Source: Canna indica (lineage: Eukaryota; Streptophyta; Magnoliopsida; Zingiberales; Cannaceae). From it: 64,000 bases of DNA. The translations under genes were made by a program, and so were the position numbers. The notes beneath the pieces are model-generated. The model worked only from the letters and a program-made list of their open reading frames with translations. It ran no database searches and was not told the origin of the DNA. Positions 1 through 10,625 of this stretch are shown here, piece by piece (position 1 is the stretch's first letter; each line of letters starts with the position of its first letter). The stretch spans positions 84,808,001 through 84,872,000 of the forward strand of contig CP136892.1 in the NCBI GenBank assembly GCA_034359265.1, written 5' to 3'.

Positions 1-53
1 GAAATAACATTGAACAAGTTCTGGATAGATACCTAGCAAACTCATGCTGGGAG

Positions 54-558
54 TAGGGGTGGCAATTTTATCCGCATCCGCTAACTAAAAACCGCATCCG
101 CACTGTATTCGATCCATATCCGCAAGTAAAAATGGATATGGATACGGATATGGATTTAGAAAACTTATATCCGCGCGGATATGGTGCGGATACGGATATG
201 GCTGTGGATCCGCACCGTATCTGCACCGTATCCGCACCGCCTATCCGCGTCTCTGAATTACTATTTTGCCCATATAAGTTATTAATATATATAAGAGCTC
301 TATGGTAATTTCATGTCAAGATGAATTTTGAAGTATATTATATATTTATTTTGGATCAATGAATTGGTAATTTATTGATTTTTTTAATTAAATATAAAAT
401 TTTAATATTTTTTTATTAAATACGGTGCAGATACGGATGCGGTGCGGATATGGATATCCATATTTACATTCGTGGCGGATACGGTGCGGATACGGATGAG
501 CGGATATGGAGTGCGGTGCGGATACGGATAATCTGTATCCGCTCCGTTGCCAGCCCTA
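54..558. mobile_element. hAT-type MITE (505 bp) inside the LINE
   Basis: The ends are imperfect terminal inverted repeats: TAGGGGTGGCAA at 54-65 and the reverse complement of TAGGGCTGGCAA at 547-558 (11 of 12 match). The insertion is flanked by a perfect 8-bp target-site duplication, GCTGGGAG, at 46-53 and 559-566. An 8-bp duplication with this kind of end is the hAT superfamily signature. Both subterminal regions are rich in GGATAYGGAT-like repeats in opposite orientation. The middle is AT-rich. There is no transposase, so it is non-autonomous. Removing the element and one duplication copy joins the LINE endonuclease frame without a gap. Confidence 0.85.
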
Positions 559-566
559 GCTGGGAG

Positions 567-3490
567 GAGCTATTTTCGCGTTGCCAAACATATCATTTAG
601 ATGTACTGGGCAGCGATCACCGCCCGATTATGCTGTCCTCTTCCTTTCCACCGAAGAAATCAAAGGGCTTTAAATTTGATAAGAGATGGCTGGCGCATGA
701 TGAGGTCCACCAAATTGTGCAGGAGACATGACAAACAACTAAAAATGGAACTAAGCAATATCAAGTTCTATTGAAACTGAAGGATGTCCGGAAGCAACTC
801 TTACATTGGCGACGCAGCAAGCAAAGCAATTCTCAATTTTTGATTCAGGAAATGAAGCGGCAGATATGTCAGTTGACCAATTCCCCTACTCTGGCTAATC
901 ATGAAATGATTAGGCAATTGGAAAGAAACCTTCTATTTGAACTCAAACAGGAAGAAATTTATTGGAGGCAAAAGTCGTGCCTTAAATGGCTCAAGGACGG
1001 TGACAGGAATACGACTTATTTCCATGCATGTGTTAAGGAGAGAAGGAAACTTAATCTCATCCTCCAAATCCAGAATAGAGAAGGCATATGGATAGAAGGT
1101 GATGCAAAAGTAGCGGAGGTGGCTTCCTCATACTATAAAGAATTATTCTCCTCCTCTAATCCAAGTGAACCTTTTTCCACGTTGGGAGATCTCCCAAGAG
1201 TGGTAACGGCGCACATGAATAGATGGTTAACCCGTCCTGTAACAAGGGATGAAGTAAAAGCAGTTGCATTCTCCATTAAAGGTGACAGTGCACCTGGTGA
1301 AGATGGCTTCACATTAATTTTTTTCCAAGCTTTCTGGAACACTGTAGGCCAGTATATCTTTGAAGCTTGTGTATCTTTCTTTGGGAGCCGGAGATTACTG
1401 ACAGGATTGAATCATACCATCTTAGCTCTTCTCCCTAAAGGTCGGCATGTGCAAACAATGAATCAAGTAAGATCTATCAGTTTATGCAACTGTCTATATA
1501 AAATTTTCTCCAAAGTTTTGATGTACAGGCTCCAACCGGTCATGCCAGCAATAGTTTCATTCAACCAAAGTGCCTTTATCAAGGGGAGAATGATATCTGA
1601 TAACATATTAGTGGCGCATGAGCTCATGCACCATCTGAAGTTTAAGCAGTCGAACTCTACAAAGGAGATGGCAATCAAATTGGATATGAGCAAAGCGTAT
1701 GACCGAGTTGAATGGCCCTTTATCCAGTTTAGCCTTCGGCAGATGGGTTTCCATCCTCAATTTACGGAGATTATTATGCAGTGTGTAACCACAATTTCAT
1801 TCTCTATCCTTTCAAATGGTTAAGTATTTGACTACTTCAGGCCTGGTAGAGGGTTGCGTCAATGTGATCCACTATCGTCGTTGCTCTTAGTTCTATGTAT
1901 GGAGAGTCTTACACATTTGATGTCTAAGGAAACTCATCATTGGAGAATTCAGGGTATCAAAATCAATCGACTAGCTCCTCCTATCTCCTCATTATTTTTC
2001 GCATATAATATCATGTTGTTTGGTAAGGCTGATGGCAGTTCCATTGATGTCCTCAAGCGCATGCTACAAACATTTGAAACTCTTAGCGGATTGAAAGTTA
2101 ACTTGGAGAAGTCGACGGTGTTCTTCTCTCATAACACTCCTATCGGTTGCGAACGCAACTCAACAACCTGCTAAACATACAGAATATTGGCGCTCAAGAT
2201 CATTACTTGGGATTGCCTTCATCTATCAACCGCTCCAAACGTTCAACCTTTGATTTCATCATGTCAAAGATTAAGAACAAAATGGATGGCTGGAAATATC
2301 GTCTATTATCCCGTGCAGGTAAAGCAACTCTGATCAATTCCACCATATCGGCAATGCCGACATATGCCATGTCATGCTTCATATTACCATAAGGACTATC
2401 GGAGGAAGTGAATAGGTGTTGTCGAGATTTTTGGTGGAGGCATAACAGGAATAAACGTCCAATTCATTGGGTTGCATGGAATACACTGTGCAAAAGCAAG
2501 TCGGAAGGTGGTCTTGGCTTTAAAGACTGTCTGAGTATTTAACTTGGCTCTACTTGCCAAACAGGCTTGGCGTATTCTGTCGTTGCCGACTTCGCTTCTA
2601 TCTCAAATTGTTAAAGCAAGGTACTTCCCTCATTCATCTCTCATGGAAGCAGAAGCTGGTCGGAATCCTTCATGGGGATGAAGACGAATGTTGAGAGGGA
2701 GAGATGTCATCAAATCTGGTATGCTATGGAATATTGGATCCAATACAACGCTTCCAATCATGCACACTCCTTGGCTACCATCTACACCTTCTCATTGCAT
2801 AGCAGGACCAGTTAATATAACTCCGGGTTATACTCTGATCGGGGAGTTAATGGATCGGCGAACTGGACTTTGGAATCCATCAACTATTCGAGCTATCTTC
2901 CCATCAACGCTAGCTGATAATATATTGGACATTGAGATACGACTGGGGAAAGACCAACCGGTTTGGCCTCAATCAAGCAATGGAGAGTACACAGTAGCAT
3001 CAAGATACAAATACCTTCTTGACAGTGAACGGATGAATCAAGTTCAAATATCTTCCCCTTCCTCTCTATGGTGCAATATTTGGTCGCTCAAGGCTACGCC
3101 AAAACTTAAACATTTTTTATGTTGCTTATGCAATAACGCAATACCAGTCCGATGTCAGTTGGCAAGCCGTGGTGTTCCTATTCATGATATATCATGCGCA
3201 TCTATACTAGAATCAACGTGCATGTATTCTTCCAATGCAGACAGCAAGTATGGCATCATCTTCCATTTCTAGCTCCGTCTCTTCAACAATGCAGTAATAT
3301 CGTCGAAGGATGGGAGCGTCTCAGCCGATTCAATACTCGGGCAGAACATATACAAGTGCTTTATGGTTGGATTCTTTGGAATACATGGAAAAATAGGAAT
3401 GATAGAATGTTTAATTCCATCACACGATCAACGAAGGAGATAATTCATATGGCAATTAATATGTGGAGTGATTCAAATATAGAGAGCTAA
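567..3490 (+). pseudogene. LINE ORF2 remnant: endonuclease end plus reverse transcriptase, multiply disrupted
   Basis: ORF2 of an L1-type element would nick target DNA and reverse-transcribe its own RNA. Recognisable blocks are an SDHRPI endonuclease motif (about 612-630), the RT region with SAFIKGR and LDMSKAYDRVEW (about 1568-1715), a GLRQCDPLSSLL block (1852-1890), and the RT-associated zinc region (about 3070-3200). The frame is broken by in-frame stops at 729-731 and 1821-1823, by a frameshift near 2147, and by further stops and shifts after 2390. The catalytic FADD box reads FAYN near 2000, so both active-site aspartates are gone. Before the MITE, bases 2-53 continue the same endonuclease frame. 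It cannot encode an active enzyme. Confidence 0.85.
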
Positions 3491-3571
3491 TGTGAATGAA
3501 TGATTATCCTTTCTTCCGAAAGTGATGTTAGATACATCTGCTGCATGTATCTAAAAAAATTATTAAAAAAA

Positions 3572-4342
3572 GGTCGTTGTTCCTAGTAAGAAATAAAAAA
3601 ATTACATTTTCTCAATCTTGCTTGTCATTTTTTTCTAAAAAAATCGAGTTCAGTCAAAATAATCATTTGTATAAACAACATATTTTTATGAATTTATTAA
3701 ATAATACTCACAAAATAAGTTAAAAACAATGTACTACAAAAATGAAAAATGTAAACAAACTATGATTATGTGTTTATGTTTGTTAGTAAAAATTGATTTT
3801 TCTTTTTAAAGAAATAGATAAGCGGAGTTAAACAATGTAAAATTCATTTAAGAAAAAATAATCTTCGTGCAATTTTTTTTTGTTGCAATAGGTTGAAGAA
3901 ATATTTTAGGAGTTCAGTGAAAATAATTATGTCAAAAGGTTGTAAATATATACTTTATTGAGAAATATGTGAAAATAATTGAGCTGCCAAATGTTTTATT
4001 GTGATGGCCTCATCATTATCTCCCTTCTCTTGTTTAAGGTTCACTGCACTGATTGATTTGCTCCACCTCATGTGTCCTCGGAAACAACAAACTATTAGAT
4101 CATCCGACATCCCCCACGAGCCCTTGCTACATATCTCTCATACATTTTTTGATTTAATCCATCCAACTATAGTTAATTAGATCCATTGAGTTGTCCATTC
4201 TCAATTTATTATGTTTGATCCACTGTTTTGATGGTTCAATCATTTTTTTTTTCTTCTAAAATAAGAGATTAAATTAAAGCATTAGCCAATGGCCAGCGAA
4301 TCATGATCCACTATTCTTGAGCTCTTGTGATAAATTAGGTGT
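3572..4342. other. AT-rich intergenic spacer
   Basis: No reading frame with family similarity, RNA gene or clean terminal repeats seen. The sequence is AT-rich with many short A and T runs. Confidence 0.5.
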
Positions 4343-4714
4343 CTAGTTCATGAATAATTTACTACCACGAGCTGAGTTTGTTGCCCGGTGGACAGTTTTG
4401 TTTGCATCTCTAATAGTATAAGAGATAGATACGTGAGAGAATTTAGACAATAAGAATTTGACGTCGGTAAATAAAGACCCTAAACTAGGAAGTTGACTTG
4501 AATTATTATTGACCAAATCCACCAAGTCCTTGCAGTCCATCTCAATAATAAAATGATTCAGATTCCTGCCAAAAGTAAAAGAGAGCGCAAAATAAATGAT
4601 GGTAGCTTCTGAATAAAAAGCGAAATAAGAGATTAAAAAAATGATAGAAGGCATAAATGCACTCGTCTTGTTGATTTCAAAGAATAATACTAGCTTCTCC
4701 TTTATTATGCGCAA
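4343..4714 (-). pseudogene. LINE-type RNase H-like domain remnant
   Basis: A 123-codon frame on the minus strand contains a block starting near IIEMDCKDLVDLVNN and ending in a YTIRDANKTVHRATNSARG-like stretch. This is the pattern of the RNase H-like domain found at the 3' end of many plant LINE ORF2s and of their domesticated single-domain relatives. The first acidic D of the domain and the glycine-rich N-terminal strand are not present in frame, so only the second half of the domain remains. No upstream reverse transcriptase is found on this strand. It is most likely a 5'-truncated LINE copy; a captured host gene is less likely. Confidence 0.55.
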
Positions 4715-5655
4715 AGATTCATCACAATTAAATTTGAATCATTGGTTAGGGGGAGAGATCAATCAAAAGCATTGATTAAAGTAATCAGATTACCCTAAGA
4801 AGGGTAAGCATTGGGCCATTGATGGTTCAACCATTAATGATGTATCAAATCATTTGATTTTGACTAAGTAATGTGATTAATTAGCTCTAGCTAGGTCACT
4901 ATTATTTTTTAGATTTTTGTGAATGATGATGCATTTATTTATATATTGTCCTTGCCTGAAATCAGAATAGTTATTGATCTCGTTATCGTTATTAATTTAT
5001 ATAGCATCGAATATCATAACCCATAAAATAAAAATATTTTTTTAAAACTCAATAATGATGAACAAGAATTAAAAATAAAACAATCACTTTAATTTATTTA
5101 TTGATTAATTAAATTAAATTACATAAAAGCCATATATACCTCATCAAGAGTCAACAGTTTTGCACATGGTGGTCCTCATGTTAGAAGAACATGACCAATC
5201 AACTAACCACAACGCATTTTCCTTCACCCACCACTTGTACCCTTCTCTACTTTTATTTACTTTTCTAATTAATGCACATTTTCATTTTCTTATTTTTTAA
5301 AAAAATATTCTTTTTTTTCTTATTGAACAACTAATGAGCAACTTAATGCATTTCTCGATAACAATAAAAGATAGGGTTATATTGAGATTCGAGAATTCTA
5401 ATATCCAAAATAATTATATCATATCAGTAAGCATTTTAAAATCAGTTTCAATAAATAATAATATTCTGCTCGATCAGCATCATCCTCGAATATACCAAAA
5501 TAAATAATTATATATACATGAAACTTTAATTGATTAATTAGTAAATATACGCATAATTATAATATATAACATCTCACATTATATTATTATGAATATTTAA
5601 TGCGGACGCATATACATATATATGGGGATTAATTAATTATTATTCAGCTCGCAAG
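4715..5655. other. AT-rich spacer downstream of the SAUR gene
   Basis: Contains the 3' flank of the SAUR gene on the minus strand. No second gene, RNA gene or bounded repeat seen. Confidence 0.45.
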
Positions 5656-6048
5656 CTAGCCAGTGCAGTAATACTCCACGAGCTCGTCAATGGCGTCCGG
5701 CTGCAGGTCCTCGGCGCCGTTCTCCTGTATCCAGAGGATCAGGTGCTCGAAGAGCACCACCTCGCAGCCGACCGCGGCGGCGCCGTCTTCGTCCCAATCC
5801 CCGCACCGCCGGGCGAGGACCTGGAAGAGAGGGTGGTCGACGACGTCGGAGCTGACGAGGTACTGCCGGCGGGAGTTTCCGACGTAGACCAGGCGGAGAG
5901 TAGTACTGGCATTACGGGGCGGGCCGTGCATGGAGGACTGGCGACGTCGCCAACTCCCGCTCGGCGGGGCGGCGGCCGGGAGGCAGTGATGGAAGGAGTG
6001 CCATCGCTTCAGCCTCTCTCTGAGCTTCTGCAGCGTCGACCCGGCCAT
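5656..6048 (-). CDS. SAUR-family auxin-responsive protein (130 aa)
   Basis: Intronless 130-residue frame, the usual size and structure of a Small Auxin Up RNA protein. The SAUR core runs from about residue 50 to the end. It includes the LVYVGNSRRQYLVSSD strand (about 53-68), the DHPLFQVL segment (71-78), and the C-terminal CEVVLFEHLILWIQE helix. Residues 1-48 are a basic, variable N-terminus with no signal peptide. The family promotes cell expansion; characterised members inhibit PP2C.D phosphatases and so activate plasma-membrane H+-ATPase, which is family knowledge not shown here. The sequence most resembles the divergent SAUR76/78-like group, but I cannot place it firmly. The coding region is much more GC-rich than its flanks. 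It stands alone, whereas many SAUR genes occur in tandem clusters. Confidence 0.85.
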   Translation of the reverse strand: MAGSTLQKLRERLKRWHSFHHCLPAAAPPSGSWRRRQSSMHGPPRNASTTLRLVYVGNSRRQYLVSSDVVDHPLFQVLARRCGDWDEDGAAAVGCEVVLFEHLILWIQENGAEDLQPDAIDELVEYYCTG

Positions 6049-6130
6049 TAATTATTACTTTAGCTCGCTCGCTCGCTCACCTCTGTGTCTGTGTGTGTGA
6101 TAGAGAGAGAGAGAGGATATATTGACGTTG
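6049..6130 (-). promoter_or_regulatory. SAUR leader with microsatellites and a possible TATA
   Basis: Immediately upstream of the SAUR ATG, read on the minus strand, there is a TATATCC-like box at about 6115-6121, then a CT repeat, a CA repeat and GAGC/GCTC repeats. I found no clear TGTCTC auxin response element here. Confidence 0.35.
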
Positions 6131-9100
6131 GAAGGGCGGGGGACCCACCAATGCAGGATGATGGACCCACCTAGGGTGCCAAATTGGACCAGTGCTTTTA
6201 GTTTTAATTGGGCCGGGTCATTAGGCCTCCGATTCCTAATTGGACCGGTCCAACCATTTCGAGCCGAAAAAGTACGAAATTTTGTGAGAGGTTCACAGTG
6301 ATATTAATTTGTGACGAAATTACACGTGTCCCGTCGCAAATTAATCCAGCCAGAAGTAACGTCCGTCGAATTCAACCACATATTACTGTGGGCCGAAAGA
6401 GGAATCCGATGATAACTCTCCATTTAATTGAATTAATTATGGTTCCTCAAAATACCTAAATTTAGCAGCCACAATTGGACAAAACTTTTTACAGTTGCAG
6501 TCACACCATTTCACGAGTGAATTAGATTTCGTGGACGCAAACAAGATCAAAATCAATTCCAGATATACACTGACCTACGTGGAATTTATATTAATTACAT
6601 ATTACAGATAAGTACCAGAAATGCGATCTTATCCACATCATATCCAATATGTGGCGGACATCTCATCTCAATTCTCACGCGATACGGTGAAAAGATGCAC
6701 ATCAATAGACTAGCTTTTCTGTGGGGTCCTTGTCTTCCCACTGCACACGTGTCCTGGTACGTATACAGCGTGGTAGATTTAAATTTTAAAGGGCTCGTTT
6801 CTGTCTTTTCTCAATTAATCTCACGGGAACCGTGAGATTTGGCAGAGCAGGCGTTTGATTGATGGAAAATTAGAGTATTCTGTCTCGATTAAAACATTAA
6901 TTGTGGTGTGTATTTAATCAATTTTGTGGAATTAGAGAATTCGAGTACGTCGAATCGTTCGATGCTCCCTCTTTGAGTGACAGCTTCTCCCACGGCCAAT
7001 CAGAGCGATCCACGTCACGCTCTGCTGATGAAATTAATTGGAGATGTTCATGAGTGATTAATTAATTACGAGGTAAGTAAAAAAAAAAATGATCATTTCC
7101 TTCAAACGATTATATCGAGTAAAAATATTTAATTGATTAACGAGATCAATTTCCACGTAGCAACTCGGAATTTCAAATGCATGGTTAAAATAATGCTTTA
7201 ACGTATCTTGTGCACAATTAATTATTGGGATAAATATTAGGCCCATATGTGCCTGCCTCATGTGTTGTCATCAAATATTATATGCGAGTTCTATATTTTA
7301 ATCAAATTAGATCCAATTATATATTTAATTAGATCAAACCAAATCCCAATGCTAATTACGTGTCAGCACATATATGTATATATATATATATGCCTTGTTA
7401 CGTAAGATAATAATTTATTTATTTTTATTTATGGTTATGAATTAATATCTAATTGTTGGGATGGAGACTATAATTATAAAATATATTTCCAAATATATAA
7501 CTATGTAGGCACGTGGTTATCTTCTTGATTCTTCTATTAGTCATTTTGGAGCATTAATTATTTGCCGTCTGACTACCTACATATCCTGATTTCGACCCAA
7601 CAAATTACGATCCATTGCAATTCGCGAGCTCGACGTCGTGTGTTGGATTTGACCACGTTCTCCACTCGAACCACATTAATTCAAATTTATGTCTATATAT
7701 GTAATTAATTAATTAATTAATGCGACATTTATCGACCATTTAATTAAAGAAAAAAATGACTTTAAGGTAATTAATTATCGAATCACAATATATGAATGCA
7801 AAATGCAAAATGCAAAATTCTCTACCATTAACTCGAGACACGTAATTACTTGGCATGTATAATGAGACAATTTAACGCATCACGGCGTTAACATATTCGG
7901 TAAACATATATATACTATATGTCGGTGGATTAATCCGTGGGGAATATAATTTGACAAGCCTTACAAGCTACCATAATTTGATCACGTGACTCACATGCTT
8001 CGTTCGCATTTGGTCCATGCATTCATTATTTCACCATAATTTTTTATTAAAAATATATATTGAGAAGACCGATCATAAAAGCTTAAATAGATGAATAATT
8101 GTTCGGTGGAAAGTATTATTTGGTGTCAACCATTCCACTGCCTTGTCGTTTATTGTTCTTAACAATAGAGGTGGGTCAAATTAATTAAGCAATTAAGTCA
8201 AATTTTGTTTACTACTATAGGACATTTACTACACGTGTTTGATAAAAATCTACACGTGACAAATTCCAAGTCCATTGATTTATCTTTGGCCCATCGAAAC
8301 AAATAAACAAGAAATAGAAAATATATAAAGTAATATAAATAGAAGAGAAACAAAATAATTATTTTATTATTTGGTTGACATCAAATATAAATTAGAAATA
8401 ATTATTTTTATTTAATTAGCATAAGAAATAGATGTGAGCGCAAAGAAAATGACAAAAGTATTTGTTCCAAACAATATTAAATATCCAAACTCAAAATAAT
8501 AAATATCATTATAATTATTCTAATTCACAATAACATAGTAAAAACATGAATTTTATTGCCGGATTTTAAAAATAAAACATGAATTTAAAAAATACAAAAA
8601 ATATAATTGTTTAATAAATTAATCATTTGTAAAATGAACATGATAGTATTATAATATATTATATTTGAAATGTGTTGAAATTATTTATATATATTTGCAT
8701 TTGTTGAAAATATTATATCAACGTGTGTATATATATACTGCATATGTTATATTGCATGTATTCAAATCTTTTTTTTTTAATGTACAATATAATATATCAT
8801 GTGTAATTTGAACTAACTTTGATGAACAAAATTGTAAAACATTATCAAAATATGCAAGGAATAACTATTCATTGTTTTTATAAGACAACTAAACAATATA
8901 TGAAAATAAAAGAGGAATATATAGTTGTTCCATTCATTTATTATACAATGGGGAATAACTTTGATGGTAACTTATTAATCATAATGCCTATATTAAACTA
9001 CAAATACTTTTATTTATTTATGAAAAAAATAAAATATAAATGTATATAAATTATAAGATTTTTTAACAAAAAAGAAAACAATGTTATTTATCTAGTTAAT

Positions 9101-10150
9101 AAACTTATTACCATAATGAAATCTATTTCTAAGTTAGGGGGGTATTATAGGACTCCATATTTGGAAGCATTTCAAAGCCCCACTTTGCTGCCAAATGAGC
9201 ATCTTGATTGCATTGTATGCAAACAAATTAAAATAGGAAATTATTGAAAAAGAAGTCCAATATTTGATGATAATTGCCTATCCTTTAAAACATTTATAGA
9301 ATATTTGTTACCTGATTCAAAAACAATGTAATCATCATTTAAAATGACAATAGCCTCGTATTAAAGAATACAGTAATGTCGAATATAAAAGAAAATCACG
9401 CACAAATATCGTTATTACAATCACACAAAATGATACCGACACACATAATGTTGAATTATAAGATTTAAATGCATGATATTTAATTATAAGTTAAATAAAA
9501 TAAATATAGGTAAGTTTTATATTTTACCCGAAATTTTACATATTTATCTATACTGTTATAATAAAGAAAATAATTCACTCTGATAATATTTATTTTATTT
9601 TAACAATAATTTGATTTTTAATTCACAGACAAAAATGGCTAAAACATTTCAGTTGTGAAATTTAATAGATAACATTTCATTACGAAAGAATCGGCAAAAT
9701 GTTGTGGGTGTTTCAGTGACAGCCCTAACAGATAACATTTTTTAAAAATAATTTTAGATTAATTCGGTCTTTTAATTAATTAAAATTGAAATAGGAAAAA
9801 AAACCAGATCTCTCAGTCAAAACCTGTATTTACTCGACACGTTGCGTTCGGCGTGTGGGTCCACGAGTCCGACAGCATCGGCCGCGATCTATCGTTTGAG
9901 ATCCAGCGGTCGTTTTAGATTTATTACAGTAACTAATGGCGGTTATTTTTTCTTTTGGGTTCGGGCAAGATCTTGATAAGAGCAAATTAGATAAATGCAC
10001 TCCCTCTTTTTGCTAATTATACTCTCATCATTCATCGCTTCCAATAGAAACAAACCTGGAGAGGAGCAAATTGCGTCAGACAAAATAAGGCAGGAAAAGC
10101 TCGAATTTTTAGCTGCCGTTTTCATTCGTTTTTATTTGTGGAAGGCGTCG
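6131..10150. other. AT-rich intergenic spacer (4 kb)
   Basis: No gene recognised. There is a short TA microsatellite at about 7371-7391 and repeated TTAATTAATTAA stretches (for example near 7702). Scattered short frames are AT-driven and show no family pattern. The stretch near 6290-6400 has GTGACGAAA/CCGTCGC words reminiscent of CACTA subterminal sequence, but no ends could be found. Confidence 0.45.
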
Positions 10151-10625
10151 CCCACCTTCTCTGTGGTCTTCCTTCGCCTTCATTGCTCCTATATCCCCCC
10201 CTTCCGCCCCCCAAATCATTGAGATTCCAATTTCCTTGCGCGGAGATCTACCTGAGAGGCAAAATTTTTTCCATTCATTAAGCATTCTCTTGCTGTTTTT
10301 TTCCCCCAAGGAAGGAAGCTTTAAAGTATCGAATTCTTTCCTTTTTCTTGCTCGCTTTTGATTCGGTTCCCTCTACGTGCTCTCGAGATCGGTTCCCCAT
10401 CTCTTTTCCGGAAAGATCACAAGCTGTGTACAGAGGGATAGCTTGCTTTTTTTTATTCCTCTTTTCGTTTCCTTTGTTTCGTAGAAAGATTTTTGCTTTT
10501 GGAGTTTTGGTTGCTCCTCTCCGTGAATGGAAGAGACGGAGTGGAGAGGTTAGGGCGCGGCAGTTGGTGTGCAAGTGAGTCGCTTCCTGGCCCGGGGGAG
10601 ACTCGGGATTGCATCGGCGGATCTT
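10151..10625 (+). promoter_or_regulatory. Promoter-proximal region and 5' leader of the SAC gene
   Basis: Pyrimidine-rich sequence leads to the SAC start codon at 10626, as is common for plant 5' leaders. The transcription start cannot be fixed by eye. Confidence 0.4.

Larger units (their letters stand above)
1..3571 (+). mobile_element. Degenerate LINE (L1-type non-LTR retrotransposon), 5' part outside the window
   Basis: The region reads on the + strand as the end of an endonuclease domain (an SDHRPI motif near 612-630), a reverse transcriptase domain, and a zinc-binding RT-associated region near 3060-3200 typical of plant L1 ORF2. The reading frame enters from the left edge, so the element begins upstream of base 1. 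A hAT-type MITE (54-558) interrupts the endonuclease domain. The 3' end is a short A-rich tail at about 3553-3571. No RNase H domain follows the zinc-binding region, so this lineage lacks it or has lost it. The copy is dead: see the ORF2 entry. Confidence 0.85.
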
